This document shows positions 1 to 6,733 of a stretch of 22,640 bases of DNA, piece after piece. The stretch is from Ancrocorticia sp039812645. Lineage in GTDB: Bacteria > Actinomycetota > Actinomycetes > Actinomycetales > Actinomycetaceae. The number at the start of each line of letters is the position of its first letter. Position 1 is the stretch's first letter. The notes beneath the pieces were generated by a model, which had not been told where the DNA came from, made no database searches, and saw nothing but the letters and a program-made list of their open reading frames with translations. A program made the translations under genes and the position numbers. Location of the stretch: contig JBDIAV010000051.1 in assembly GCA_039812645.1 (NCBI GenBank), forward strand, positions 1 to 22,640, given 5' to 3'.

Positions 1-739
1 ACTGGGTGAGCGATGGGTGATCCTCCGCGTGGATATAGGTGGCGCCGCATAGCTCGGCGATGGAACGCCAGTCAGCGTGGAGCGTGGTGCGATCGAAGAG
101 CGCGCCAAGAGTGTACTGCGGAGCACGGCGATGCACCTCGGCCAACAACAACGGATTGAATGAGGAGATAATGATTTCGCACTTCGCGTCGAGATTGTCC
201 AGCTCACTCAGCGTGTTCTCCACGAGTCGAAGCGCCTCCGCCCCACCCACCTCATTCGACTTCAACTCCACATTGCAATGCATCCCCGTCTCGTTGAGAA
301 ATCCAACCACCTCTGCCAGTGTGGGGATCGGCTCGCCCGTGTACTGCGGACTGAACCACGCGCCGGCGTCGACCCGCGAAAGATCCCCCGACCTCAGCGC
401 ATAGATCGAGCCGGGGCGGTTGGTGGTGCGGTTCAGGGTGGAATCGTGCAGGATGATGGGGGTGCCGTCGGCGAGGATATCGACGTCGAGTTCGAGCCAG
501 CGCGCGCCGGCGCCGCGGGCGAGGCGGAAGGCGGCGAGGGTGTTTTCGGGTGCGCGGGTGGGCAGGCCGCGGTGTGCGAAGACGATGGGGAGCCGGGTCG
601 GGGTGTGGGCTAGAGGTGTGTTGGGCGACGGAGCTGGAGGTGTGTTGGGCGACGAGGCCTCGAGCGGAGCCGTGCTGACAGGAAGTGGGTGGGACAACGC
701 GGTGTGGGAAGAATTCGCGTGAGAATTGGTGTGAGGCAT
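1..739 (-). CDS. Glycerophosphodiester phosphodiesterase, 5' part (runs off window)
   Basis: GDPD family enzyme, which hydrolyses glycerophosphodiesters to an alcohol plus glycerol-3-phosphate. The reading frame is open from an ATG at 739 to the window edge (246 codons seen), so the C-terminus is missing. Seen motifs: FAHRG at residues 54-58 (catalytic His56, Arg57), PENT at 64-67, WLELDVD at 81-87 with the metal-binding Glu84 and Asp86, His98 in ILHDS, NRTT at 103-106, and VELK further on. This is the standard GDPD order. A Shine-Dalgarno GGAAGGA lies just before the ATG and supports it. The first ~47 residues are a Ser/Pro/Thr-rich tail not needed for the fold, partly built from a 17-bp direct DNA repeat (614-630 and 638-654) that encodes two similar SPNTP blocks. 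No signal peptide is visible, so it is probably cytoplasmic. It is transcribed divergently from moaA. The family assignment is firm; the substrate is unknown. Confidence 0.9.
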   Translation of the reverse strand, partial: MPHTNSHANSSHTALSHPLPVSTAPLEASSPNTPPAPSPNTPLAHTPTRLPIVFAHRGLPTRAPENTLAAFRLARGAGARWLELDVDILADGTPIILHDSTLNRTTNRPGSIYALRSGDLSRVDAGAWFSPQYTGEPIPTLAEVVGFLNETGMHCNVELKSNEVGGAEALRLVENTLSELDNLDAKCEIIISSFNPLLLAEVHRRAPQYTLGALFDRTTLHADWRSIAELCGATYIHAEDHPSLTQ

Positions 740-840
740 GGTTTCCTTCCCGTGGCGGGTGAGCGGCCGTGTTCCATGGGATCTTTGGTTCCGTAGAAGT
801 GTCCTGACGCCATGGTATGTGTTTGCGCGAGTTGTGGGGT

Positions 841-875
841 CTGGTTACCAGGTGCTGCGGAACCTGGTGGCCAGG
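841..875. other. Strong hairpin in the GDPD upstream region
   Basis: The arms CTGGTTACCAGGT and ACCTGGTGGCCAG pair along their whole length around an 8-nt loop (854-861); two of the pairs are G-U in the RNA. There is no T-tract on either side, so it is not a canonical terminator. It lies about 100 bp upstream of the GDPD start and could fold in that gene's leader. Role unknown. Confidence 0.45.
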
Positions 876-1066
876 GGACCCGGCAGCCCAGGCGTTGCGG
901 GACCGCCCTATTAGAGGATTCACCAGGAAAATTTGGACATGGGACTAAGGGCCGTCGGATGGTTCGCCCACGGTGAGTTCCGGGTTTTTCCCAGAGGAGA
1001 GGGCCTGTGAGGGCGCTCTGCACATTAGCCTTCCTGTTCAGCGGCGCGGTAGACTCACAGAGAAAT

Positions 1067-1132
1067 CACGTTCCAGAACGTGTTAAATAGCTAAACTTTC
1101 AAACATGCAGGTCACGTCAAGTGTTCGACGTG
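1067..1132. promoter_or_regulatory. Paired inverted repeats upstream of moaA (possible operators)
   Basis: There are two perfect 6-bp-arm inverted repeats of related sequence. CACGTT-N4-AACGTG lies at 1067-1082 and CACGTC-N8-GACGTG at 1113-1132. A looser ACGTC-N10-GACGT occurs before moaD at 2480-2499. The second repeat touches the -35 region of the best candidate moaA promoter, which suits a regulator site. The regulator is not identified and spacing differs between the repeats, so this is inference. Confidence 0.35.
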
Positions 1133-1159
1133 AAAATCTCTCTGTATGGACACCATAAT
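1131..1159 (+). promoter_or_regulatory. Possible moaA promoter
   Basis: A CATAAT hexamer at 1154-1159 is a reasonable -10 box. The hexamer 17 nt upstream, TGAAAA at 1131-1136, is a poor -35, which would fit an activator-dependent promoter given the adjacent inverted repeat. If used, it gives a leader of roughly 125-130 nt. Confidence 0.3.
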
Positions 1160-1160
1160 T

Positions 1161-1280
1161 GTTTCTTCTCCCTACCAATTTTTGACCTACCAACTTTTCA
1201 CCCACCGGCACCCTACTTTCCGGCAGCCGCTTTCCAACAAGCTATTTCCGCTTCCTGCCCACGCAATCACCCGACCCAGA
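1161..1280 (+). promoter_or_regulatory. C-rich, G-poor moaA leader
   Basis: By hand count this 120-nt stretch is about 41% C and 12% G, unlike the flanking coding DNA, and it has little self-complementarity. Such C-over-G bubbles are the classic feature of Rho-utilisation sites. Rho-linked control of moaA is inference. I did not recognise a Moco riboswitch fold here. Confidence 0.35.
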
Positions 1281-1294
1281 ACCCCTGAGGAATT

Positions 1295-2437
1295 ATGAGC
1301 ACCACGTCTGTTCCGACGACGAATCCGGTGGTGTCACATGGAATCCCCATCGCGCTCGCACTCCGCGGGCCCATCGACACCGGATTACCTGCTGACCGCC
1401 CCGACACCCCCGGTCTCATCGACCGCTTCGGGCGCGTCGCCACCGATCTGCGCGTGTCACTCACGGACAAGTGCAATCTGCGCTGCCAGTACTGCATGCC
1501 CGCGGAGGGCATCGATCCGCTTCCGGGCCAGGTTCTGTTGTCCGACGGCGAAGTGTGCCGCCTTGTTCGCATCGGCGTCGAGTTGTTGGGGATCCGGGAA
1601 GTTCGCTTCACCGGCGGCGAGCCGCTGCTGCGCAAGGGGTTGGAAGGCATCGTTGCGACGACGGCGACCCTGCGCACCTGGGATGGGACGCGCCCCGATA
1701 TTTCACTCACCACCAACGGCCTCGGGCTGAAGCATCGCGCCGGGCGGCTGAAGGCGGCGGGTCTGAACCGTGTCAACTTGTCGATGGATTCCGCTGATCG
1801 CGACACCTACGCGCGGCTGACCAGGCGCGATAGGTTCGACGACGCCGTCGCCGGCGCAGCTGAAGCCGCCCGCGTCGGCTTGAAGCCGGTCAAGTTGAAT
1901 GCCGTGCTCATGCCGGGTGTCAATGACGCGGGCGCGCCAGATGTGTTGATGAATGCGCTGGTCAACGGCTATGAGCTGCGGTTCATCGAGTACATGCCGC
2001 TGGGGCCGCGTGGGCGTTGGAAGCGTGGCGAGATCATCACCGCCGAGGATATTTTGGGATTGTTGTCGCGGGATTTCGTGCTGACGCCCCGGCCGGGATC
2101 CGAGCGCGGTGCCTCTCCCGCGGAACTCTGGGACGTGGCACCCGGGGTTTATCGCGGTGTGGAGCATCTCGGCGGAAGCGTGGGCATTATCGCCTCGGTG
2201 ACGCGGCCCTTCTGCGGTGACTGCGACCGTACACGACTGACCGCCGACGGCCAGATTCGCGACTGCCTATTTGCCACCGGTGAGACGGACCTGCGCGCCA
2301 TGCTTCGCGGCGGATACTCGGATGAAGAGATTGCCAACGTGTGGCGCCGGGCCATGTGGGGTAAAAAGCCTGGTCACGGCATCAATGATCCAAGCTTCCT
2401 CAGCCCCGATCGCCCGATGAGCGCTATCGGTGGGTGA
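1295..2437 (+). CDS. moaA: GTP 3',8-cyclase MoaA
   Basis: Radical SAM enzyme that performs the first step of Moco synthesis, turning GTP into 3',8-cyclo-7,8-dihydro-GTP. It is 380 residues long. The N-terminal [4Fe-4S] cluster motif CxxxCxxC is Cys60, Cys64 and Cys67, followed by MPAEGI. The SAM-binding FTGGEPLLRKG and TTNGL blocks follow. The second C-terminal cluster that binds GTP is Cys307, Cys310 and Cys324 in the CGDCDRTRL region. The protein ends in Gly-Gly, as the family requires for activity. The ATG is preceded by TGAGGA. About 45 residues precede the conserved FGR.....LRVSLT start of the fold, longer than in E. coli MoaA. It is followed after 80 bp by moaD on the same strand. All key residues are present. 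Confidence 0.97.
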   Translation: MSTTSVPTTNPVVSHGIPIALALRGPIDTGLPADRPDTPGLIDRFGRVATDLRVSLTDKCNLRCQYCMPAEGIDPLPGQVLLSDGEVCRLVRIGVELLGIREVRFTGGEPLLRKGLEGIVATTATLRTWDGTRPDISLTTNGLGLKHRAGRLKAAGLNRVNLSMDSADRDTYARLTRRDRFDDAVAGAAEAARVGLKPVKLNAVLMPGVNDAGAPDVLMNALVNGYELRFIEYMPLGPRGRWKRGEIITAEDILGLLSRDFVLTPRPGSERGASPAELWDVAPGVYRGVEHLGGSVGIIASVTRPFCGDCDRTRLTADGQIRDCLFATGETDLRAMLRGGYSDEEIANVWRRAMWGKKPGHGINDPSFLSPDRPMSAIGG

Positions 2438-2517
2438 AGTACGGTGCCTAATGGATGCCATGATACTTACGAGAGCTGAACGTCGATGTCTATGGACGTA
2501 TGTGGAGGGAAAATAGG

Positions 2518-2823
2518 ATGACGGATGTCAACGTAGAGCGGGTCTTGGATGCCGCGGATATACCCCTGCAGACCGTGCGGCTACGCTATTTTGCAGCTGT
2601 AGCGGAAGCTGCAGGCGTGCGCGAGGAAAGCGTATCGGTTGCTTCGGGGACCACCGCAGAGCAGCTGCGGGACCTGTTGACGGAGTCTCACGGCGCCGAG
2701 TTTGCGAGGGTCCTCGGTGTGAGCGCCCTGTTGGCGCAGGGGAGGCGGCTTGATGGCGCCGTCGTCGTTCCGCAAACCGAAGGCATCCAGGTAGACGTGC
2801 TCCCGCCGTTTGCCGGCGGGTAA
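2518..2823 (+). CDS. moaD: Molybdopterin synthase sulfur-carrier subunit MoaD
   Basis: Ubiquitin-like small subunit of molybdopterin synthase. Its C-terminal Gly-Gly is thiocarboxylated and delivers sulfur to cyclic pyranopterin inside MoaE. It is 101 residues from the ATG at 2518, which has a GGAGG box at a good distance. An in-frame ATG at 2500 would add six residues but has no such box. Family signs: VRLRYFAAVAEAAG at the N-terminal beta strand, TTAEQLRDLL, and the terminal LPPFAGG. About 17 residues precede the first strand. It lies downstream of moaA and converges with moaE 35 bp away. No MoeB-like activating enzyme is in the window. Confidence 0.93.
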   Translation: MTDVNVERVLDAADIPLQTVRLRYFAAVAEAAGVREESVSVASGTTAEQLRDLLTESHGAEFARVLGVSALLAQGRRLDGAVVVPQTEGIQVDVLPPFAGG

Positions 2824-2834
2824 TCCCGGTTTTT
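2802..2834 (+). terminator. Possible terminator at the end of moaD
   Basis: CCCGCCG-TTTGC-CGGCGGG forms a 7-bp GC stem inside the last codons of moaD (2802-2820). A run of five T lies at 2830-2834, about 10 nt beyond the stem, so it is not a textbook intrinsic terminator. A second small stem, CGGCTC-N5-GAGCCG, sits at 2855-2871 in the end of moaE. Confidence 0.3.
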
Positions 2835-2858
2835 GTTGACAGGGTGCGGCTGAGCGGC

Positions 2859-3356
2859 TCAGGCCGAGCCGGTCCACTCGTGCGAGCCGTCCGCGAACTC
2901 CTGGCGCTTCCACACCGGTAGCTGCAGTTTTACTTGCTCGACGGCGGCCTCCAGCGTACGGAACGCCTCCTTGCGGTGGGACGCGGAGACGGCTGCGCCC
3001 AAGGCGATGTCGCCGATGTTGAGATGACCCGCGCGATGCACGATGGCGATCTTGCAGGCACCGCTCCCTACTGCCACCTCGGCGGCTAGTTTTTCTACCA
3101 CCGCGCTTGCGTCCGGATGCGCCTCGTAATCAATGGCGACGACGGAGTTGCCGTCGTCGTGATTGCGCACCCGGCCGTTGAAGGTGACGATGGCGCCGGC
3201 GGAATCGGCGGTAACCAGGGCTTCGAGCTCGGCCATGTCGATTGGTTCGTGAGAGACGCTCGCGCGGACAACGGTGGCATCCGATCCATCATTGACGCCG
3301 CGGTTCTGGACCCGCCAGGTGGCTTCCTCGTGGCTGCTGGCGTTCTTGGTGCTCAT
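2859..3356 (-). CDS. moaE: Molybdopterin synthase catalytic subunit MoaE
   Basis: Large subunit of molybdopterin synthase, which inserts two sulfurs into cyclic pyranopterin using MoaD thiocarboxylate. It is 165 residues. Seen family motifs: FNGRVRNHDDG, the YEAH tetrad, VHRAGHLNIGD, AVSASHRKEAF, and the catalytic-lysine block VKLQLPVWKRQEF. The last has Gln where most family members have Glu after the second basic residue. The N-terminal ~30 residues are an extension with no recognised fold. The ATG is preceded by a GAGAGAAGAA purine stretch. It lies 66 bp downstream of mogA on the same strand, which suggests a mogA-moaE unit convergent with moaA-moaD. Confidence 0.95.
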   Translation of the reverse strand: MSTKNASSHEEATWRVQNRGVNDGSDATVVRASVSHEPIDMAELEALVTADSAGAIVTFNGRVRNHDDGNSVVAIDYEAHPDASAVVEKLAAEVAVGSGACKIAIVHRAGHLNIGDIALGAAVSASHRKEAFRTLEAAVEQVKLQLPVWKRQEFADGSHEWTGSA

Positions 3357-3422
3357 GCTTCTTCTCTCTGGTGCGTGGGAATGGCTAGTGGGCGTGGTGG
3401 ATTGTAGTGGAAGTTTGGGTGG

Positions 3423-3992
3423 TTACTGGGGCGGGGAGGACTCGGATGAAGTTGTCGTTGAATCGGATGGCGCTGTAGCGGACTCGGGTGGGGCGATGGG
3501 TGTGGGGTGGTCGCCGTCGTTCATTTGATCGACGATGTGCGCAAGTAGCGGGCCGACTGCGGCGATCGCGTCCTTGACGCCGCCGGTCGAGCCGGGCGCG
3601 TTCATGACGAAGGCGCGGTTGCCGTCTGCGGTGGCGATGCCCGCGATGCCGCGTGAGATGGCGGCGGTGGGGACGGCCGGGTTGTCGCGCATTCTGGCCT
3701 CGATGCCCCACATGCGCTGGGTGATGAGCGGTTCGGTGCCTTCGGGGGTGAGGTCGCGGCTGGTGATGCCGGTGCCGCCAGTGGTGAAGACGACTTGGGC
3801 GCCGCAGAAGATTGCGTGGGTGATGATGTCGCGGACGGGAGTGACCCCGTCAGAGACAACGATTGGGCCGCTGACCTCGCCGTATTCCGCGAGGAGACGG
3901 ACTGCGAGGGGGCCGGAGAGGTCTTCACGGAGGCCGGAGGCTGTGCGGTCGGAGACGGTGATGACGGCGATGCGCAATGGCGGACGAGGCAT
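3423..3992 (-). CDS. mogA: Molybdopterin adenylyltransferase, MogA/MoaB family
   Basis: Adenylylates molybdopterin to prepare it for metal insertion by MoeA. It is 189 residues from the ATG at 3992. Seen motifs: IAVITVSDRTASG near the start, VVSDGVTPVRD, the nucleotide/pterin loop VVFTTGGTGITSRD, TPEGTEPLI, and NAPGSTGGVKDAI. These match the single-domain MogA/MoaB fold. The last ~30 residues (after VDQMNDGDHP) are a Ser/Thr/Pro-rich tail beyond the usual C-terminus. The frame stays open further upstream, but that extension is antisense to the panE-like gene and lacks family sequence, so it is excluded. There is no Shine-Dalgarno. A TACAAT box ends 6 nt before the ATG, which points to a leaderless transcript. 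MogA and MoaB cannot be separated by eye. Confidence 0.92.
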   Translation of the reverse strand: MPRPPLRIAVITVSDRTASGLREDLSGPLAVRLLAEYGEVSGPIVVSDGVTPVRDIITHAIFCGAQVVFTTGGTGITSRDLTPEGTEPLITQRMWGIEARMRDNPAVPTAAISRGIAGIATADGNRAFVMNAPGSTGGVKDAIAAVGPLLAHIVDQMNDGDHPTPIAPPESATAPSDSTTTSSESSPPQ

Positions 3993-3998
3993 GAGGAT

Positions 3999-4004
3999 AT
4001 TGTA
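3999..4004 (-). promoter_or_regulatory. -10 box of a probably leaderless mogA transcript
   Basis: Read on the minus strand, TACAAT is separated from the mogA ATG by six bases (ATCCTC), so transcription would start at or next to the A of the start codon. No ribosome-binding site exists upstream, in agreement. Leaderless mRNAs are common in actinobacteria. The -35 region is weak. Confidence 0.5.
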
Positions 4005-4224
4005 GCGGGCTGGTGGATATGGGGTCCGTGGGTGTGCTGGTTGTGGGGTGAGTGGGTTAGTGGCGGAGAGGCCAGGTAGGAACGGAATACCCAGGTGGAC
4101 GAGCATTTTGGTGATAGCGTCGAATGGGCGCGGTTGTCGGAATGGGGTGAGCGCACCTGTTGGCACGGGAGGGTGAGAGAGCTTGAGCGTGCGACCCGCA
4201 ACCGAGGAAAGAACGGGAAGAGAT

Positions 4225-5133
4225 ATGCGGATTCTCATTGTTGGAGCCGGAGGCACCGGCGGATCGTATGGCACGCTGCTGCATGAAGCGGGTCGGGACG
4301 TGACGTTCCTTGTGCGGGCCAAGCGTGCAGAGTCGATCCGGACCAATGGGCTGGCATTTAGAACTCCGGCGGGCGAGCGCACCAATACTGTGCAGACGCT
4401 GATGAGTGGCCAGCCCGCTGACCCCTTTGACCTCGTTCTTTTCACCGTCAAGGCCACCGGGCTGGAGTTGGCCATTGAGGATCTGCGCCTTTACGTTGGG
4501 CCGCAGACGACGGTCATCCCGATCCTCAACGGCATGGCCCATCTGGCCCGGCTGGAACAGGAGTTCCCGAGGCAGGTGTTGGGTGGGCTTGTGAAGATCG
4601 TGGCTACGCTCGATGACGGCGTGGTGTGGCAAATGACGGACCTTATTTCCATCACCATGGGGACCCTAGACGGTTCCGAGTTCCCAGCAGCCATCGCTGA
4701 GTTCTTCGATGTTCCTGGGATTTCGTTGGTGGTGAGTGACAATGTGGCCGCTGCAATGTGGGAGAAGTGGGCGTTTATTGCCTCCGCCGGGGTGATCACG
4801 TGCCTATTCCGCGGGTCCGTTGGTGCGATTGTTGAGGCCGGCGGTGTTGCCCAGATTGAGAAGGCGATTGCCGAAACAGAGGCTGTTGCGGCGGCTGCGG
4901 GCTATCCGGTGACTGCGGCGGCACACCAGTTCTCCGTTGGATTCCTGGCAGAGGAAGGCTCTTCGTTTACGTCGTCGTTGTACCGGGATGTTGTGGCAGG
5001 CTTCCCTCACGAGGGTGAGCACATTCTTGGCGAGATGGCCGTGCAGGCGCGCAAGCTTGGTGTGGAGACGCCGCTTCTTGATCTCGTGCTTATCCAGGTG
5101 CGGGCAGGAGAAATCGCCCGGGAGCAGTATTAA
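4225..5133 (+). CDS. 2-dehydropantoate 2-reductase family protein (PanE/ApbA-like)
   Basis: NADPH-dependent ketoacid reductase family. The named reaction is ketopantoate to pantoate in coenzyme A synthesis. It is 302 residues from the ATG at 4225, with a GGGAAGAG box upstream. The N-terminal Rossmann loop is GAGGTG (residues 7-12) in ILIVGAGGTGGSYG. FTVKAT and ILNGM correspond to the cofactor and substrate cleft. MWEKWAFIAS carries the conserved catalytic Lys, and SSLYRDVVAG with the downstream Glu in PHEGEHILGEM matches the C-terminal substrate site. The neighbours are all Moco genes, not coenzyme A genes, so the substrate may not be ketopantoate; several family members act on other ketoacids. 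It is divergent from mogA and followed after 200 bp by moeA. Family firm, exact reaction open. Confidence 0.85.
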   Translation: MRILIVGAGGTGGSYGTLLHEAGRDVTFLVRAKRAESIRTNGLAFRTPAGERTNTVQTLMSGQPADPFDLVLFTVKATGLELAIEDLRLYVGPQTTVIPILNGMAHLARLEQEFPRQVLGGLVKIVATLDDGVVWQMTDLISITMGTLDGSEFPAAIAEFFDVPGISLVVSDNVAAAMWEKWAFIASAGVITCLFRGSVGAIVEAGGVAQIEKAIAETEAVAAAAGYPVTAAAHQFSVGFLAEEGSSFTSSLYRDVVAGFPHEGEHILGEMAVQARKLGVETPLLDLVLIQVRAGEIAREQY

Positions 5134-5204
5134 TAGCAGTATTGAGAGGTAGTAATACGTGGCTCCCACAGCGACGGCATTGCCAAATGGGGCGGGGATT
5201 GCCC

Positions 5205-5217
5205 TAACCACAGGTTA
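5205..5217. promoter_or_regulatory. Small inverted repeat upstream of moeA
   Basis: TAACC-ACA-GGTTA is a perfect 5-bp-arm inverted repeat about 85 bp upstream of the moeA -35 box. It could be an operator, but a repeat this short also arises by chance. Confidence 0.2.
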
Positions 5218-5289
5218 AACACCAAGCTAAGGCAAAAGACACCAGAATTGGTGATTGATTCATAGCATCGTAGCTTCAGGTGTATGAGA

Positions 5290-5318
5290 TTGTTGTTCGG
5301 GTTGTCGATTTTTAATTT
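5290..5318 (+). promoter_or_regulatory. Probable moeA promoter
   Basis: TTGTTG (5290-5295), a 17-bp spacer and TAATTT (5313-5318) give a reasonable vegetative promoter. Transcription would begin near 5325, leaving a very short leader that holds just the GAAGGAAAG ribosome-binding site. The surrounding 5250-5325 stretch is markedly AT-richer than the genes. Confidence 0.5.
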
Positions 5319-5333
5319 AGACGAAGGAAAGCA

Positions 5334-6611
5334 ATGGCTCTCAAGGATATTTCGCGTCATTATGCTGATGTTATGGCGTTAGGTGGTGGTCTTCCTGTGG
5401 TTCGAGTCCCGGTGGGTGAGGCTCGGGGCCTCGTTCTGGCCGAAGAAGCAGTGGCCCGCTTCGCGATCCCACCGTTTACAAACTCGGCCATGGATGGTTT
5501 TGCGCTGCGTGTTGAGGATGTGAGGGTGGGTGAGCCGCTCACCGTCACGGGCGATATCCCGGCGGGCTGCACCGATATTCCTGAGCTGTACCCTGGCACC
5601 ACCCTTCGCATCATGACAGGCGCACCTCTTCCCACTGGCGCCGACGCCATCCTCCAGGTGGAACTTACCGAGAATGCCACGGTCAACATGCTGCCCGAGG
5701 CCCCGGACGAGATCGTTCCCACTGCCATTCCCGCTGCTGGGGAGCATGTTCGCTATGCCGGTGAGGATATTGCGGCCGGTGCCCCCGCCTTTGCCGGGGG
5801 CACCGTTCTTGCCCCTGCACACCTGGCAGCGCTCGTAGCGCTCGGACATGCGGATGTTGCGGTGCATGCCCGTCCACGTGTGGGAGTCGTGACCACCGGA
5901 GACGAGCTCCGGGCACCCGGTGAGGACCTCGCGCCAGGCCAGATTCCAGACTCGAACTCGGTACTGGTCGCCCAACTCGCTGCCGAGGCGGGAGCTATCC
6001 CAGAAACCTTCGCCTGCCACACGGATACCCCAGAAGCATTCCTTGCTGGGTTGCGTGCGCTCGCGGATGGCGTGGATCTCATCGTCACAACAGGTGGCGT
6101 GAGCGCCGGCGCTTTTGACGTGGTCAAGGCGGCACTGCTCAGCGAGGGTGTCGTGTTCGACAAGGTCGCCATGCAGCCCGGTAAACCGCAGGGCTTCGGT
6201 ACCGTTGCCGACTCTACTACCCGCCGCGTCCCGATCATCTGCCTCCCGGGTAACCCGGTCTCGGTGTTCGTCTCATGGCAGCTCTTTGGTCGTCCGCTTC
6301 TCGATTCGCTGTTTGGCCGTGCGGCACCGAAGTATGACGACCTCTTCCACCCGGCTGTTGCGGGAGTCTCGTGGTCCCGTAGGGCTGGACGCACCCAGTT
6401 CCTGCCGTGCGTGCGCGTCGGCAGTGGCGCGAATGGCACGGCGGGCAACACCTCAGGTGACAAGGCTGGCGGTGTTGGCCCGGCAACCACCGGTGGCTCG
6501 AAGTCGCATCTCATTGCAGCGCTCCCGTTGGCCACAGGCTTGGCGCGTGTTCCGGCGGAGGTCGCCAATGTCAATGAGGGCGATCCGGTTGATGTCATGT
6601 GGTTTCAGTAA
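5334..6611 (+). CDS. moeA: Molybdopterin molybdenumtransferase MoeA
   Basis: Inserts molybdate into adenylylated molybdopterin to give active Moco. It is 425 residues with the ATG behind GAAGGAAAG. Family blocks in order: PPFTNSAMDGFALR (about 46-59), TGDIPAG, the RIMTGAPLPTGADAI block, RVGVVTTGDEL, GQIPDSNS, DLIVTTGGVSAGAFDVVK, MQPGKPQGFG and CLPGNPVSVFVSW. This covers all four MoeA domains. In C-terminal domain IV there is a ~30-residue Gly/Thr/Ala-rich insert (around GANGTAGNTSGDK) between the FLPCVRV strand and SHLIAALPLA; most MoeA proteins have a short turn there. A 58-bp palindromic repeat follows and then moaC on the same strand. Confidence 0.96.
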   Translation: MALKDISRHYADVMALGGGLPVVRVPVGEARGLVLAEEAVARFAIPPFTNSAMDGFALRVEDVRVGEPLTVTGDIPAGCTDIPELYPGTTLRIMTGAPLPTGADAILQVELTENATVNMLPEAPDEIVPTAIPAAGEHVRYAGEDIAAGAPAFAGGTVLAPAHLAALVALGHADVAVHARPRVGVVTTGDELRAPGEDLAPGQIPDSNSVLVAQLAAEAGAIPETFACHTDTPEAFLAGLRALADGVDLIVTTGGVSAGAFDVVKAALLSEGVVFDKVAMQPGKPQGFGTVADSTTRRVPIICLPGNPVSVFVSWQLFGRPLLDSLFGRAAPKYDDLFHPAVAGVSWSRRAGRTQFLPCVRVGSGANGTAGNTSGDKAGGVGPATTGGSKSHLIAALPLATGLARVPAEVANVNEGDPVDVMWFQ

Positions 6612-6632
6612 TTGCCTAGCCAGGTGAACTTT

Positions 6633-6690
6633 ATGGCGGTGAGAGCGTTCTATCTGGATATATAACCGGATAGAACGCTCTCACCGCCAT
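6633..6690. repeat. 58-bp palindromic intergenic repeat, copy 1
   Basis: The outer 22 bases pair perfectly (ATGGCGGTGAGAGCG... with its reverse complement), followed by one G-T position and two more pairs, around an AT-rich ATATATAA centre. A second copy of the same length lies at 19750-19807 with 50 of 58 bases identical by hand alignment. It sits between moeA and moaC without a T-tract, so it is more like a dispersed palindromic element than a simple terminator. It would still form a very stable RNA hairpin. Confidence 0.8.
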
Positions 6691-6733
6691 CCAGGAAAAA
6701 CGATGGATGAAAATCAACGAAAAGGACTCCACA

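Larger units (their letters stand above)
740..1294. other. Divergent intergenic region between the GDPD gene and moaA
   Basis: A stretch of 555 bp with no supportable gene; frames crossing it on the minus strand lack family features. It holds a strong hairpin (841-875), two CACGT/ACGTG inverted repeats (1067-1082 and 1113-1132), a possible moaA promoter and a C-rich, G-poor leader before moaA. These are listed separately. Confidence 0.7.

Noticed and set aside
252..1023. Long minus-strand frames overlapping the GDPD gene and its upstream region
   Set aside because: They are out of frame with the clear GDPD motifs, rich in His/Arg/Pro as expected of shadow translations, and have no recognisable domains.
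1160..1294. Moco riboswitch before moaA
   Set aside because: The leader is C-rich and nearly unstructured by eye; I could not draw the conserved multi-stem fold, so only a possible Rho-type leader is reported.
3993..4475. Upstream extension of the mogA frame to a 350-residue protein
   Set aside because: The added part is antisense to the start of the panE-like gene, contains no family sequence, and the MogA fold begins right after the ATG at 3992.
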